Positions 17,102-26,487 of a DNA stretch of 64,000 nucleotides are shown one piece after another (within the stretch, counting starts at the first letter, position 1; every line of letters starts with the position of its first letter). Source of the DNA: Peptostreptococcus russellii. Lineage in GTDB: Bacteria; Bacillota; Clostridia; Peptostreptococcales; Peptostreptococcaceae. Made by a program: the position numbers and the translations under genes. The stretch is from assembly GCF_003012055.1 (NCBI RefSeq), contig NZ_JYGE01000006.1, forward strand, positions 124,001 through 188,000, read 5' to 3'. Under the pieces are notes generated by a model. The model saw only the letters and a program-made list of their open reading frames with translations, was not told the origin of the DNA and made no database searches.

Positions 17102-17113
17102 TATAATTATACT
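17102..17113 (+). promoter_or_regulatory. palindrome containing a -10 element upstream of znuC
   Basis: GTATAATTATAC (17102-17113) is a perfect 12-base palindrome that contains TATAAT, 78 bases before the znuC start. It could be a -10 with an overlapping operator, similar in logic to the znuA promoter. Confidence 0.4.
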
Positions 17114-17190
17114 AGTAAGTAAAGAGTTTTTATCTAGAGTATGGGCGTAAATACTCTTAGATAGAAAAGTTTTAGAATAGGATGATATGG

Positions 17191-17856
17191 ATGAAAAAAA
17201 TTGTAGATGTAAATAATGTGTCTTTTAGATATGATAAGGAATATATTTTTAAAAATATAAGCTTTGATGTACTAGAAGGCGATTTTGTTGGGATAATAGG
17301 TTCCAATGGTGCTGGAAAATCAACACTTATAAAGTTGATTTTGGGACAGCTAAAGCCTGAAGAGGGCTATATTAGGGTAAATGATAGAGATCCTTCTACT
17401 GGAAAAAATCTAGAAACAATTGGATATGTTCCTCAAGTGGGTCTGTCTAGGGCAATAGATTTTCCTGCAACTGTAGAGGAAATAGTGATGATGAATATGT
17501 ACAATGAGATTGGCAGATTTAGATTTCCTAAAAAAAAGCATAGAGAAAAAGTTTTAAAAAGTTTAGAAATTGTGAATATGAAAGATTTTGTAAATAGAAG
17601 GTTTTCTGATTTATCAGGGGGACAACAACAGAGGGTAATAATAGCAAAAGCGATAGTTAACTCACCTAGTTTATTGATACTTGATGAACCAACAACAGGG
17701 ATAGATCATAAGTCAGAGAGGCTTTTATATGAACTATTAGATAAACTACATAAAGAAAATAAAATTACAATATTGATGATTTCACATGACTTGGAAAAGA
17801 TAAAAAAGCACTCTAATAAACTTATAAAGATAGAAGACTTTGAGGAGGTAGATTAA
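17191..17856 (+). CDS. znuC: zinc ABC transporter ATP-binding protein ZnuC-like
   Basis: 221-residue ATPase. Walker A GSNGAGKST at about 38-46, a Q-loop in IGYVPQ, signature LSGGQQQRVIIAKAI, Walker B LLILDEPTTGID, and H-loop ISHDLEKI. The sequence is typical of the metal-type ATPases (ZnuC/AdcC/MntB), and the next gene is the matching ZnuB-type permease, joined with no gap (TAA then ATG). The start at 17191 is preferred over an in-frame ATG at 17182 because AGGA at 17179-17182 is properly spaced only for the later one. It would pair with the ZnuA-like protein at 13313, from which it is separated by the tyrosine-type transporter. Confidence 0.9.
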   Translation: MKKIVDVNNVSFRYDKEYIFKNISFDVLEGDFVGIIGSNGAGKSTLIKLILGQLKPEEGYIRVNDRDPSTGKNLETIGYVPQVGLSRAIDFPATVEEIVMMNMYNEIGRFRFPKKKHREKVLKSLEIVNMKDFVNRRFSDLSGGQQQRVIIAKAIVNSPSLLILDEPTTGIDHKSERLLYELLDKLHKENKITILMISHDLEKIKKHSNKLIKIEDFEEVD

Positions 17857-18639
17857 ATGTTGGAATATGAATTTATGAGAAGAGCATTTATTGTAGGTCT
17901 ACTTCTAGCCACTATTATTCCCTGTATAGGAGTGACTATTGTTTTAAAGAGGCTGTCTATGATGGGTGATGCCCTTTCACATGCTTCTCTGGCAGGAGTT
18001 GCAGCAGGACTAGTAATAGGTATAAATCCGATTTTGGGAGCAGTTATAGTAACTGTTTTTGCAGGCTTTGGAATAAACATAATAAGGAAGAAATTCCCTA
18101 AGTATGCTGAAATTTCTATAGCGATAGTTATGTCAGCAGGTGTTGGTTTGGCAGGTGTTTTGTCTGGATTTACAGATAATTCTTCTGGCTTTACTAGCTT
18201 TTTATTTGGTAGTATAGTAGCAATTACAGATTTTGAGCTATATCTCGTTGTCTTTCTAGCTGTGATTGTGATGTTAGCCTTTCTTCTATTATATAAAGAA
18301 CTTATGTATATATCTTTTGATGAGGAGGGGGCAAGACTTGCTGGTATAGCAGTAAAAAGTGTAGATTTTATCTTTACTATACTAACTGCTCTAACAGTTG
18401 CAATAGCATCAAGAACAGTAGGTGCATTAATAGTTTCTTCGATTATGGTAATTCCTGTTGCTTGTGCTATGAGATTTACCAAAAGCTACAAGATGACAGT
18501 GATTATGTCTATATTATTTGCCCTAGTCTTTACAACTATAGGGTTGGTCTTGTCCTTTTATTTGGGCTTAAAACCAGGAGGAACGATAGTATTGGCTGGA
18601 GTGATTACTTTGATAATATCTATGATTGTAAAAAAATAG
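17857..18639 (+). CDS. znuB: zinc ABC transporter permease ZnuB-like
   Basis: 260-residue permease of the ABC-3 family with about eight membrane helices. Family signatures are FMRRAFIVGLLLATIIPCIG at the N-terminus, GDALSHASLAGVAAG (coupling loop) near residue 40, and the central FDEEGARLAGI, followed by ALIVSSIMVIPVACAMRF. It starts on the base after the znuC stop, with GAGGAGG inside the znuC end as binding site, so the two are co-translated. Together with ZnuA and ZnuC it forms the high-affinity Zn2+ uptake system; Mn2+ as substrate is a less likely alternative. Confidence 0.92.
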   Translation: MLEYEFMRRAFIVGLLLATIIPCIGVTIVLKRLSMMGDALSHASLAGVAAGLVIGINPILGAVIVTVFAGFGINIIRKKFPKYAEISIAIVMSAGVGLAGVLSGFTDNSSGFTSFLFGSIVAITDFELYLVVFLAVIVMLAFLLLYKELMYISFDEEGARLAGIAVKSVDFIFTILTALTVAIASRTVGALIVSSIMVIPVACAMRFTKSYKMTVIMSILFALVFTTIGLVLSFYLGLKPGGTIVLAGVITLIISMIVKK

Positions 18640-18759
18640 AATAAATATATTTAGATAGAGCCAGTATATGTTTTATTAAATACTATAAAAAATATATAGA
18701 CTATCCTTAGATTATAGTGATAGAATCTAGTTAATAGAAGAGTACAGAGGAGGATTCTT

Positions 18760-19236
18760 ATGGCATATGTTTTAAAAGAGGTAAAAATGCGTACAAATAA
18801 CTCCCCAGACGGAGTAAAAAAGATAAACGCACTTTGGCAAGATGTTATATCGGGAAAATTACCAGTTTTATTTGATAGTGATAAGGTATTTAAAGAAGGA
18901 ACATCTTTGGTATCAAGATATAGCAACTATGAATCAGATGAAACAGGTGAGTATGATCTTAGTATTATGGGTGTTGATTCAGGATTTTTTGCAGAGATGG
19001 AGTTGAAAGTCGAAAGAGGTTTATATAAGAAGTATGATGTGATAGACGTGAGTAATGATACAGATATTTGTATAAAAAATGCTTGGAATATGGTGTGGGA
19101 AGAAACAAAATCAGAAGAAATAAAGAGGGTATTTGAGGATGATTTTGAAAGTGCAGTAGACGCCGAGTACTCAAGTGATGGTAAAGCCCACTGCTATCTA
19201 TATATATCAATAGAAAAAGAAGAGAATTTAATATAA
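18760..19236 (+). CDS. GyrI-like/effector-binding domain protein
   Basis: 158-residue stand-alone protein resembling the effector-binding (GyrI-like) domain found at the end of AraC- and BmrR-type regulators, without a DNA-binding part. Features that fit are INALWQDVISGKLP near the N-terminus, the strand SRYSNYESDETGEYDLSIMGV, and the acidic C-terminus DGKAHCYLYISIEKEE. Such proteins bind small, often cationic or lipophilic molecules; the ligand is unknown. GAGGAGG precedes ATG 18760. It is followed by a glutaredoxin-like gene 31 bases on, probably co-transcribed, and the pair ends at a strong hairpin. Assignment is from fold-level resemblance and moderately sure. Confidence 0.7.
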   Translation: MAYVLKEVKMRTNNSPDGVKKINALWQDVISGKLPVLFDSDKVFKEGTSLVSRYSNYESDETGEYDLSIMGVDSGFFAEMELKVERGLYKKYDVIDVSNDTDICIKNAWNMVWEETKSEEIKRVFEDDFESAVDAEYSSDGKAHCYLYISIEKEENLI

Positions 19237-19267
19237 TGATGTAAGTGTATATTTTAAGGAGGCTAAT

Positions 19268-19522
19268 ATGAAAGTATATGGAACTATGCTTTGTCCTGAT
19301 TGTCCACCTATTAAAGAACTGTTGGAAAAAAAGGGTGTTGAATACGAGTTTTTAAATATTACTGAAGATTTAATGATATTAAAGGAATTTTTAGAGCTAA
19401 GAGATAACAGAGAAGAGTTTGATATTATAAAGCAAGAAGGAAGTATTGGAGTGCCTTGTATGCTTACAGATGACAAAGAAATAATTTTTTATGAAGAAAT
19501 AATTGACAGATTTGATAAGTAA
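19268..19522 (+). CDS. glutaredoxin-like thiol-disulfide protein
   Basis: 84 residues with a thioredoxin fold pattern. The active-site motif is CPDC (residues 10-13, in GTMLCPDCPPIKELL), followed by the conserved cis-proline region IGVPCM at about residue 59-64 and an acidic C-terminus. It probably reduces disulfides or binds an Fe-S/metal centre in the cytoplasm; the partner is unknown. AGGAGG precedes the ATG. It forms a likely two-gene transcript with the effector-binding protein upstream. An unusually long perfect palindrome follows the stop. Confidence 0.82.
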   Translation: MKVYGTMLCPDCPPIKELLEKKGVEYEFLNITEDLMILKEFLELRDNREEFDIIKQEGSIGVPCMLTDDKEIIFYEEIIDRFDK

Positions 19523-19560
19523 AACAATAAAGCATGGCTTATAAGCCATGCTTTATTGTT
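19523..19560. terminator. 38-base perfect palindrome, bidirectional terminator
   Basis: 19523-19541 is the exact reverse complement of 19542-19560. It sits between a + gene and a minus gene remnant that converge on it. There is no long T run, so termination strength is uncertain. Confidence 0.75.
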
Positions 19561-19612
19561 TGTAAGTTTAAAAAGCGTTTTAAGGAGAAAAAGCTTTTTA
19601 TCTATTAGTTAT

Positions 19613-20461
19613 TTATAGACTATCTATGTCAAGCACAGTATTTAATAAAACATTTGCGCCCTTCCAGCAATTTTCAACTGGAGTATATTCTATTTCACAG
19701 TGGCTATTTCCACCAACACTAGGTACGAATATCATAGTTGTTGGCATTATATCTGCAACAAACTGAGCATCGTGACCTGGTCCAGAGTACATCCTTTTAT
19801 TGCTATAACCAAACTCACCAGCATTTTTTTCAACGAGATCAACGTACTTCTTGTGGAAGGCAACTGTATTTCTTGCCCAAAGTTTATTGTATGAAACTTC
19901 ACATTTAGCCAATTCTTTTGGTATATTTTCTACTATTTTAACCACTTCTTTTATAACCTTAGGATCTTGATGTCTAGCATCCAGTGTAAACTTCACATCA
20001 TCAGGGATAATAGTGTGAACATTAGGGCTACATAATATTCTACCTGTAGTGTATACTAATTTATCATCCAGTTTATCTAGTTCATTATGTAAATATTCTA
20101 TTCCTTTAGTTGCTGCATATAGAGCATCTCTTCTCCAAGGCATTGGAACTGTACCAGCGTGTCCTGCCTGACCTTTAAATTCAAATTCATAGTTTACCAT
20201 ACCTACAACGCCTTCAACTACACCTATATCTACATTTTCGAGTTCTAGTACGGGCCCTTGTTCTATATGAAGCTCAAGCATAGCTAAACAGTTATTCGGG
20301 TCTATACGATTACTTTCTTCACCATTGAAATCGCTAGCCTCTAGGGCTTCCTTAAAAGTGACGCCTTCAACGTCTTTAGATGCCAACATTTTTTCTTTAT
20401 CAAACTTATTACATATAACACCAGAGCTCATCATTGCTGGGTCAAATCTGGCACCTTCTTC
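19613..20461 (-). pseudogene. M20-family amidase/carbamoylase (HyuC-like), 5' part lost
   Basis: C-terminal two thirds of an M20 hydantoinase/carbamoylase/allantoate amidohydrolase. Conserved blocks are EEGARF at the truncated edge, LELHIEQGPVLE, GHAGTVPM, DDVKFTLDARH, YSGPGHDAQFVA and VGGNSHCEIEYT. The first roughly 125 residues are absent, including the early His and Asp metal ligands, so the product would not be active. Homology stops exactly at about 20461, where the sequence of the opposite-strand preA remnant begins. An in-frame ATG pair at 20434 gives the longest start-to-stop frame (273 codons), but it has no good binding site. Family members include beta-ureidopropionase-type enzymes of pyrimidine breakdown. 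Confidence 0.82.
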
Positions 20462-21415
20462 CCTACAAAGGTAACGGCTGTAAGTATTATGGGAAGTAAT
20501 GAAGAAGAGTGGAGAATTCTAGCAAAGAAGGTAACTGAAGCTGGAGCTGACATAATAGAATGTAACTTCTCATGTCCTCAGATGACTAGCCATGCTATGG
20601 GTTCAGATGTAGGACAAAATCCTGAGCTAGTTGAACAATATACTAGAGCAGTAGTAGAATCTACTCATTTACCAGTAGTTGCTAAGATGACACCAAACAT
20701 AGGAAATATGGAAGTACCTGCAATGGCAGCAGTAAAAGGTGGAGCAAAGGGTATTGCAGCAATCAATACTATAAAGGCAATCACTAATATAGATGTTGAA
20801 AATATGACAGCGATGCCAGTAGTAAATGCAAAGTCATCAATATCAGGATATTCAGGAGCAGCAGTCAAGCCAATAGCTCTAAGATTCATTACTCAATTAA
20901 AGCAGCATCCAGAATTAAAGGATATTCCAATTACTGGTATTGGTGGAATTGAAACTTGGAAGGATGTAGTTGAATTTTTATTAGTTGGTTCTGCAAATCT
21001 TCAGGTAACAACTTCAGTTATGCAGTATGGATATAGAATAGTAGAAGACATGATTAGTGGTTTATCTCATTTTATGGATGATTATGGATTTGAAAAACTA
21101 GAAGATATGATAGGCCTTGCACTACCAAATATTGTTCCAGCTGAAGATCTTGATAGATCATTTAAGATTATACCATCAATAGACGAAGATAAGTGTGTAG
21201 GTTGCGGAAGATGTTATGTATCTTGCTTTGATGCAGCTCATCAGGCTATAGATTGGGACAAGGATAATAGAAAGCCAATAATAAATGATAACTGTGTAGG
21301 ATGTCATTTGTGCTTAAACGTATGTCCTGTACTTGACTGTATATTACCAGGAGAAATCAAGTTTAAAGAAGGAAGAGAAAAACATGAAGTAGTAATGAAA
21401 CATAATTATGAATAG
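20462..21415 (+). pseudogene. dihydropyrimidine dehydrogenase subunit PreA-like, 5' part lost
   Basis: C-terminal three quarters of an NAD-dependent dihydropyrimidine dehydrogenase catalytic subunit. The first recognisable residues are [17 protein letters not shown], directly at the junction. Then come the barrel motifs [21 protein letters not shown] and GIGGIETW, and two C-terminal [4Fe-4S] motifs ([11 protein letters not shown] and [12 protein letters not shown]). About the first 110 residues of the FMN barrel are missing. The first in-frame ATG is at 20489, without a Shine-Dalgarno sequence. It abuts the HyuC-like remnant head to head. In intact operons both genes serve reductive pyrimidine or hydantoin degradation. 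A perfect palindrome follows the stop. Confidence 0.82.
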
Positions 21416-21424
21416 AAATTAAAA

Positions 21425-21454
21425 GTTAGGATGGGTTAGCTAACCCATCCTAAC
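21425..21454. terminator. 30-base perfect palindrome after the preA remnant
   Basis: GTTAGGATGGGTTAG (21425-21439) and its exact reverse complement (21440-21454). No clear T run follows. Confidence 0.7.
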
Positions 21455-22139
21455 AAATATAAAATTCTATATAACAAATATTTGAAATAAATGAAGTATA
21501 AGAGTAGTAATGGAATGAATAAAGCAGCAAATAAATGAAGTGAAAAAGATAATGATAATTAAAAAAATCAATCAGATTAAAGTTAATAGAAATTTTAAGA
21601 ATTTAACTAAGTTATATAAAAAGTTTTAACGAACTAATATTTATATTTTTTAGTACTTACTTAAAAGCTACTCTGAAAAAATATAGTAAAGCTAATTTAT
21701 AAAAAGGGCAAATCTCATTTACCACTTATATCAAATGGTGGTGAAGCTCTAATAGACATAAACTATACTATACTTTAGCTATTAAATAAGTTAGGATTTT
21801 ATAGATCATTAGATACTCAATATTTGTTAGTTGTACGAATTTTGTAGCGTAGTTATTTCTACAGATTTATTTAAGGCATCAAGAGAAAATATTGATATAA
21901 GCTCGATGATTTTTAGTTTATTAATAAAGAAATCAAATATTTTGAGGCTTCAGAATTAAAATTTGATAACTGTAGAGTATGAAATTGAGTAAAGAGATAG
22001 CTATAGTTATATTAGGATATTCTCAAATGATATTCAATTCATTGGAATCAAAAATTTCTTACTTGTATTTAAATTAAAGATAATCTTATATAAAAAGTAG
22101 CAAATTTATTAAAAATAAATTTAGTATTGGAGATAAAAA
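21455..22139. other. AT-rich spacer before the APC permease
   Basis: Nearly 700 bases with no supported gene. Short frames here could be decayed coding sequence, but I recognise none. It ends in the purine-rich TTGGAGAT site of the permease gene. Confidence 0.5.
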
Positions 22140-23495
22140 ATGATAAATGAAAATGATACAAAAAATTTAACTAAATCCGTTGGTTTAGTATCTGCAATAT
22201 TGACGGTGGTAGGATCTCTAATTGGTGGAGGTGTATTTTTCAAGCCTCAAGCAATCTATACTGCAACAGGTGGAGCTCCTGGGCTTGGAATGTTTTGCTG
22301 GGTAATAGCTGGAGTAATCACTATATGTGGAGCTCTTACAGTATCAGAACTTGCAGTTTCAATACCAAAAACGGGTGGAATGATAGTTTATATACGTGAA
22401 TTGTATGGGGAGAGACTGAGTTTTCTAGCAGGCTGGGTTCAGGTATTTCTTTATTTCCCTGGAATGATAGCAGCATTAGCGGTAGTATTTTCAGAACAAT
22501 TTGTAATATTATCGGGTATAGAGTGGATGAAAATACCTATGACATTGATAATGGTAGGGGTTTTATGTTTTACTCATATGCTGGGTGGAAAAAAGAGTGC
22601 CTATATAGGAAATATAGCAACAGTCAGCAAAATAGCTGTTTTAGCAATTATAATTGTAGCAGGGTTAGCAATTGGAGGTGGAGGAAACTCTATTACTACA
22701 CCTTTTGTGGGTAAAGGAGTAAATCCTGTAGTTGCAGGTGGACAGGTTCTATTGGCAGTATTCTTTGTGTTTGATGGTTGGATAAATGTATGTGCATTAG
22801 CAGGTGAAATGAAGAATCCATCAAAGGATTTATCAAAGGCTATGGTAGGTGGAATAGGAATTGTATTATTTATATACTTGGCAATAAACGTTGCATATTT
22901 AAAAGTTCTTCCAGCATCAACTCTTGCAAATTCGCAATCACCTGGATTAGCAGTTGCAACAGAATTATTCGGTAATTCTGCGGGAAGTATAATAGGTATA
23001 GGTATTATGATATCTGTATTTGGATGTGCAAGTGCATTTAGCTTCACTGGATCTAGAGTTTTATATGCACTGGCAGGAGAAAACATTTTGCCAAAGAGTG
23101 ATAAATTGTTAGAGCTTAATAAATACAATGCACCTAAAAACTCTATTTTATTGATGTGTGTAATATCCGCATTATTTGCTTTAAGTGGGCAGTTTAATTT
23201 ACTTTCTGATGTTGCAATATTTTCAATATGGATATTTATAGTATTGACATTTTTAGGGGTATTCAAAAATAGAAAATTAAATGATGTTTCTAAATTTAAA
23301 TTCAAAGTTCCTCTATATCCTATAATTCCAATTATTGCAATAGCAGCTGGAGTGTTTGTTTTATCAATACAACTGATAACAAGCACAGCAATGTCAATAG
23401 GAAGCATAGCAATACTACTTTGTGGAGTTCCTATATATAACTCTTCTTTAAAAAGGAAAATGAAAAGTCCAATAAGTAGTCAGAAATCATGTTAA
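22140..23495 (+). CDS. APC-superfamily amino-acid permease (SteT-like)
   Basis: 451-residue transporter with about twelve membrane helices. The N-terminal helix carries VVGSLIGGGVFFKP, the typical GxG substrate-binding break of helix 1. FCWVIAGVITICGALTVSELAVSIPKTGG-like features follow, then FFVFDGWINVCALAGEMKNP in the middle. The closest well-known type is the L-amino-acid transporter group, which includes the Bacillus serine/threonine exchanger SteT, so serine, threonine or aromatic exchange is possible. The substrate is not deducible. The gene stands alone with a 19-pair terminator. It is intact, unlike the APC remnant at 8293. Confidence 0.88.
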   Translation: MINENDTKNLTKSVGLVSAILTVVGSLIGGGVFFKPQAIYTATGGAPGLGMFCWVIAGVITICGALTVSELAVSIPKTGGMIVYIRELYGERLSFLAGWVQVFLYFPGMIAALAVVFSEQFVILSGIEWMKIPMTLIMVGVLCFTHMLGGKKSAYIGNIATVSKIAVLAIIIVAGLAIGGGGNSITTPFVGKGVNPVVAGGQVLLAVFFVFDGWINVCALAGEMKNPSKDLSKAMVGGIGIVLFIYLAINVAYLKVLPASTLANSQSPGLAVATELFGNSAGSIIGIGIMISVFGCASAFSFTGSRVLYALAGENILPKSDKLLELNKYNAPKNSILLMCVISALFALSGQFNLLSDVAIFSIWIFIVLTFLGVFKNRKLNDVSKFKFKVPLYPIIPIIAIAAGVFVLSIQLITSTAMSIGSIAILLCGVPIYNSSLKRKMKSPISSQKSC

Positions 23496-23528
23496 GTTAT
23501 TATATTAAAATATTTTATTGTTAAGTTA

Positions 23529-23578
23529 GAAAACACTAATCAGCTTGTGTCAATTGATGCAAGCTGATTAGTGTTTTC
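23529..23578. terminator. terminator after the APC permease
   Basis: Nineteen-pair perfect stem (23529-23547 with 23560-23578), followed after a few bases by a T-rich stretch. Confidence 0.85.
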
Positions 23579-24004
23579 CAATATTTTTTAGGGTATATAT
23601 AAAGAAGAAAGAAAACTTATATTTAAATATAAGTTTCAATAAAGAAGATTTAATATATTAGAATTTTTATTTTTTAATATTGAGATAAAAAAACATATAA
23701 ATAAATAAAAAATTGTAAAAGTTTAGTTAAATTTTGGTTTTATAATATATAATAGATATCAAAACCCAAAATTCTATAAGTAGCAAGATATATTTATAAC
23801 TGGCTATTTGACTATGATTGAGTTGAATATATTGATATTTAGTGGTATTATGTATATGTGGAATTTTGCAATTTTTTAGAGTTGGTTTTCTCATTAAAAG
23901 CGAGTGTTTGCAGTGCTTTGCTGCAATTGGAATTTAAAAGGCGGCAACTTTGCTGCAGTAATGTTTCAACTGGAAGCATTTTATATTGCTATGAGGTGTA
24001 AGTA
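23579..24004. other. spacer and 5' leader of the surface protease gene
   Basis: No gene seen. Overlapping TATAAT elements occur at 23741-23753. Between about 23905 and 23965 lie two small stems and the repeated word TTTGCTGCA, more GC-rich than the surroundings; this may be a structured 5' leader. Confidence 0.4.
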
Positions 24005-26473
24005 ATGATATATAACAAGTATAGAAAAAGTAAAGTAAATAAGGTAATATGTACAATTCTTGTGTCAGTGATGCTATCTACTGGAGTATCTTCAGTATAT
24101 TCAAATGCTGATGAAAAAAGAAATGATAATAGTGTGTATAGCTATGAAACTATAGATTCCGACTATAATGAAGAGTTTGAGTCTTCGGGTATGATAGAGT
24201 CAGCAGAGGATCAAAGTTCAGAGGAAAAGACTAAAGATGATAAGAGCATAGAAGAAAAAAATGAAACTATTGGTGTTTCTTCTGTAGATTTTGGTGGAAC
24301 GACTGTTAGAAGCTCTACTAATAAGAAAAATTTAATAGGAGATGCAGCGGCTTCAAAGTATGACCCTAGGATATTGGGCTATACAACAGGAGTAAGAGAT
24401 CAAGAAAAGTTAGGTATTTGTTGGTCATTTGCAGGTAATGCAACATTGGAAAGCTATTTAAAGAGAAAAGGATATGGTGATTTTGACCTATCTGAAGAAC
24501 ATATGAGATGGTGGGCAAAAGATGGTACTTATAATTGGGATATAGGAGATGAATCGGGTTCTACCAATGAAACTTCTGTAGGATATTTTACATCGTGGAT
24601 GGGAGCAAAGTTGGAGAAGGATCTTCCTTATAATGGAAAGCAAACTACTCAACAAGGAGCAAAAAAACCATCAAATTATGATACAGCACCATTGATAGAT
24701 TTTCAGGTATTGGATATAGTTAATGTAGCAACCGATCGTGCCTCTGTTAAAAATGCAATAGCACAGTATGGGGCTGTAATGTCAGGTTATTATAATAGTA
24801 AATACTACACAAGTAAAGATGAAACTTCTTTTTATTGTGACGAAGCCCTTGGTCAAAATCATGCCATAGCTATAGTGGGTTGGGATGATAATTATTCAAA
24901 AGATAAATTTGACAGTGGATCTTCAAAGCCGAAATCAGATGGAGCTTGGCTTGTGAAAAATAGCTGGGGAAAATATAACTCAGAAGGTGGATATTTCTGG
25001 CTTTCTTATGAGGACAAAACAATTCTTTCTTTTACAGATAACTATTCAATAGGAAGAGTCCAAAAAAATAAGGGACAAAAACTGTATCAGCATGAATATT
25101 CAATGTCTTCTACACTAAATGATAATGTAATTACAGCAGTAAATAGATTTGACTTTGGTAAAAATGAAGCTCTTCAAGGTGTTATGTTCGCTACTGATAG
25201 TGTTGGTGCAGATTATGAGTTGTATTTTGTTCCAGAATTAGATGGAAAGTTAAACTATGGAGCAAGAATGTTTTTAAAGTCTGGTAAAGTACCTTTTTCT
25301 GGATATATAACACAAGACATATCTAGCTTCCCTCTTCCAACTGGGAAAGGGGCACTGGCTGTAAGGATAGATAATAGAAAAAATAATATAAAATCAAGTA
25401 TTGGACTTGAAAAAAATGTTTCTAACTTTAATATGTTTGTTGCAAAAGCAAATATTGGGGAAACATATATACTAAAAAACAATCAGTTAGTAGATCTAAA
25501 TACTATGCCTGGATATTCTCCTGCAAATGCAGTAATAAAGGGTATAACAAAGCCTATAGATGGTGGAAAAGAATTGTCTGGATCAAATAGATATGAAACG
25601 GCTATAAAGATAGCAGATCATGGATGGAAAAAATCAGAGAATGTATTCTTAGTAAATGGTTCGGCGATTGCAGATGCTTTGACTGCGACTCCTTTAGCAA
25701 AATTAGAGTCAGCACCAATTCTTCTTACAGAGAGAAATAGAGTAAATGATAATGTAATGAAAAAGATAGAGGATTTAAATACAAAGAAGGTAACTATTAT
25801 AGGTGGTGAAAATTCAGTATCACCAGCAGTTGAAAAACAACTGAAAAGTAAAGGTATACTAGTAGAGAGAATATATGGAAGCAATAGATATGAAACAAGT
25901 GAAAAAATAGCAACAGAAGTAATGAAAGAACATAAGGATATAAAGTCTGTAGCAGTAGCCAATGGTGATAGGGGCTTAGCCGATGCAATTAGTTTCTCTT
26001 CTGTAGCAGGAGAAAAAACTATTCCAATATTATTAAGTAACAACTCGGGCAATATAAAGTTACCTGAAGGATTGATGGATAAAAGTTCAATTAGAGATAG
26101 CTATATAATAGGTGGAAAACAATCTGTTCCAGAAAGTGTTGAAAGTGACTTTAAAAATGTTACTAGAATAAGTGGCTCAAATAGAAATGATACAAATGCC
26201 AAGATAATAGAGAAGTTTTATCCAAATGAAGACTTAGAGTATGCTTTTGTGGCAAAAGATGGCTATAATAATCAAGAGATGTTGATAGATGGTCTTGCTA
26301 TAGGTGCATATGCAGCAAGTGTTAAATCTCCAATAGTATTGACTCATGGAAAACTAACAAATGCTCAACTAGATGCTTTGAGGGGTAAAAGAATCAAAAA
26401 TATAACTCAGGTTGGTGGTGGTATGAATAGTATGGCTACTACTGAATTATTACTTATAAATTCAACAAAATAG
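24005..26473 (+). CDS. papain-like (C1A) cysteine protease with CWB2 cell-wall repeats
   Basis: 822-residue secreted surface protein. A signal peptide (about 1-36) is followed by an acidic propeptide. The C1A peptidase domain has catalytic Cys139 (LGICWSFAGN), His286 (QNHAIAIVGW) and Asn319 (LVKNSWGKY). A middle domain at about 370-510 comes next. Three CWB2 repeats follow, starting near 525, 620 and 715, with motifs SGSNRYETA, IYGSNRYETS and ISGSNRNDTN. CWB2 modules bind the secondary wall polymer in Clostridioides. The architecture resembles Cwp84/Cwp13 of C. difficile, which process surface-layer protein, but with the protease N-terminal to the anchors. The third repeat has NDT for YET. 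luxS follows after 14 bases, probably in the same transcript. Confidence 0.92.
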   Translation: MIYNKYRKSKVNKVICTILVSVMLSTGVSSVYSNADEKRNDNSVYSYETIDSDYNEEFESSGMIESAEDQSSEEKTKDDKSIEEKNETIGVSSVDFGGTTVRSSTNKKNLIGDAAASKYDPRILGYTTGVRDQEKLGICWSFAGNATLESYLKRKGYGDFDLSEEHMRWWAKDGTYNWDIGDESGSTNETSVGYFTSWMGAKLEKDLPYNGKQTTQQGAKKPSNYDTAPLIDFQVLDIVNVATDRASVKNAIAQYGAVMSGYYNSKYYTSKDETSFYCDEALGQNHAIAIVGWDDNYSKDKFDSGSSKPKSDGAWLVKNSWGKYNSEGGYFWLSYEDKTILSFTDNYSIGRVQKNKGQKLYQHEYSMSSTLNDNVITAVNRFDFGKNEALQGVMFATDSVGADYELYFVPELDGKLNYGARMFLKSGKVPFSGYITQDISSFPLPTGKGALAVRIDNRKNNIKSSIGLEKNVSNFNMFVAKANIGETYILKNNQLVDLNTMPGYSPANAVIKGITKPIDGGKELSGSNRYETAIKIADHGWKKSENVFLVNGSAIADALTATPLAKLESAPILLTERNRVNDNVMKKIEDLNTKKVTIIGGENSVSPAVEKQLKSKGILVERIYGSNRYETSEKIATEVMKEHKDIKSVAVANGDRGLADAISFSSVAGEKTIPILLSNNSGNIKLPEGLMDKSSIRDSYIIGGKQSVPESVESDFKNVTRISGSNRNDTNAKIIEKFYPNEDLEYAFVAKDGYNNQEMLIDGLAIGAYAASVKSPIVLTHGKLTNAQLDALRGKRIKNITQVGGGMNSMATTELLLINSTK

Positions 26474-26487
26474 AAAGAAGGATTAAA

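Noticed and set aside
17853-18482. 209-codon open frame on the minus strand
   Set aside because: It is fully opposite znuB, with no binding site and no recognisable family.
22601-23407. 268-codon open frame on the minus strand
   Set aside because: It lies opposite the intact APC permease gene; such long antisense frames arise from the AT-rich codon use of hydrophobic proteins.
23579-24004. cyclic-di-GMP riboswitch upstream of the CWB2 protease
   Set aside because: These riboswitches precede surface genes in C. difficile, but the conserved core was not seen here.
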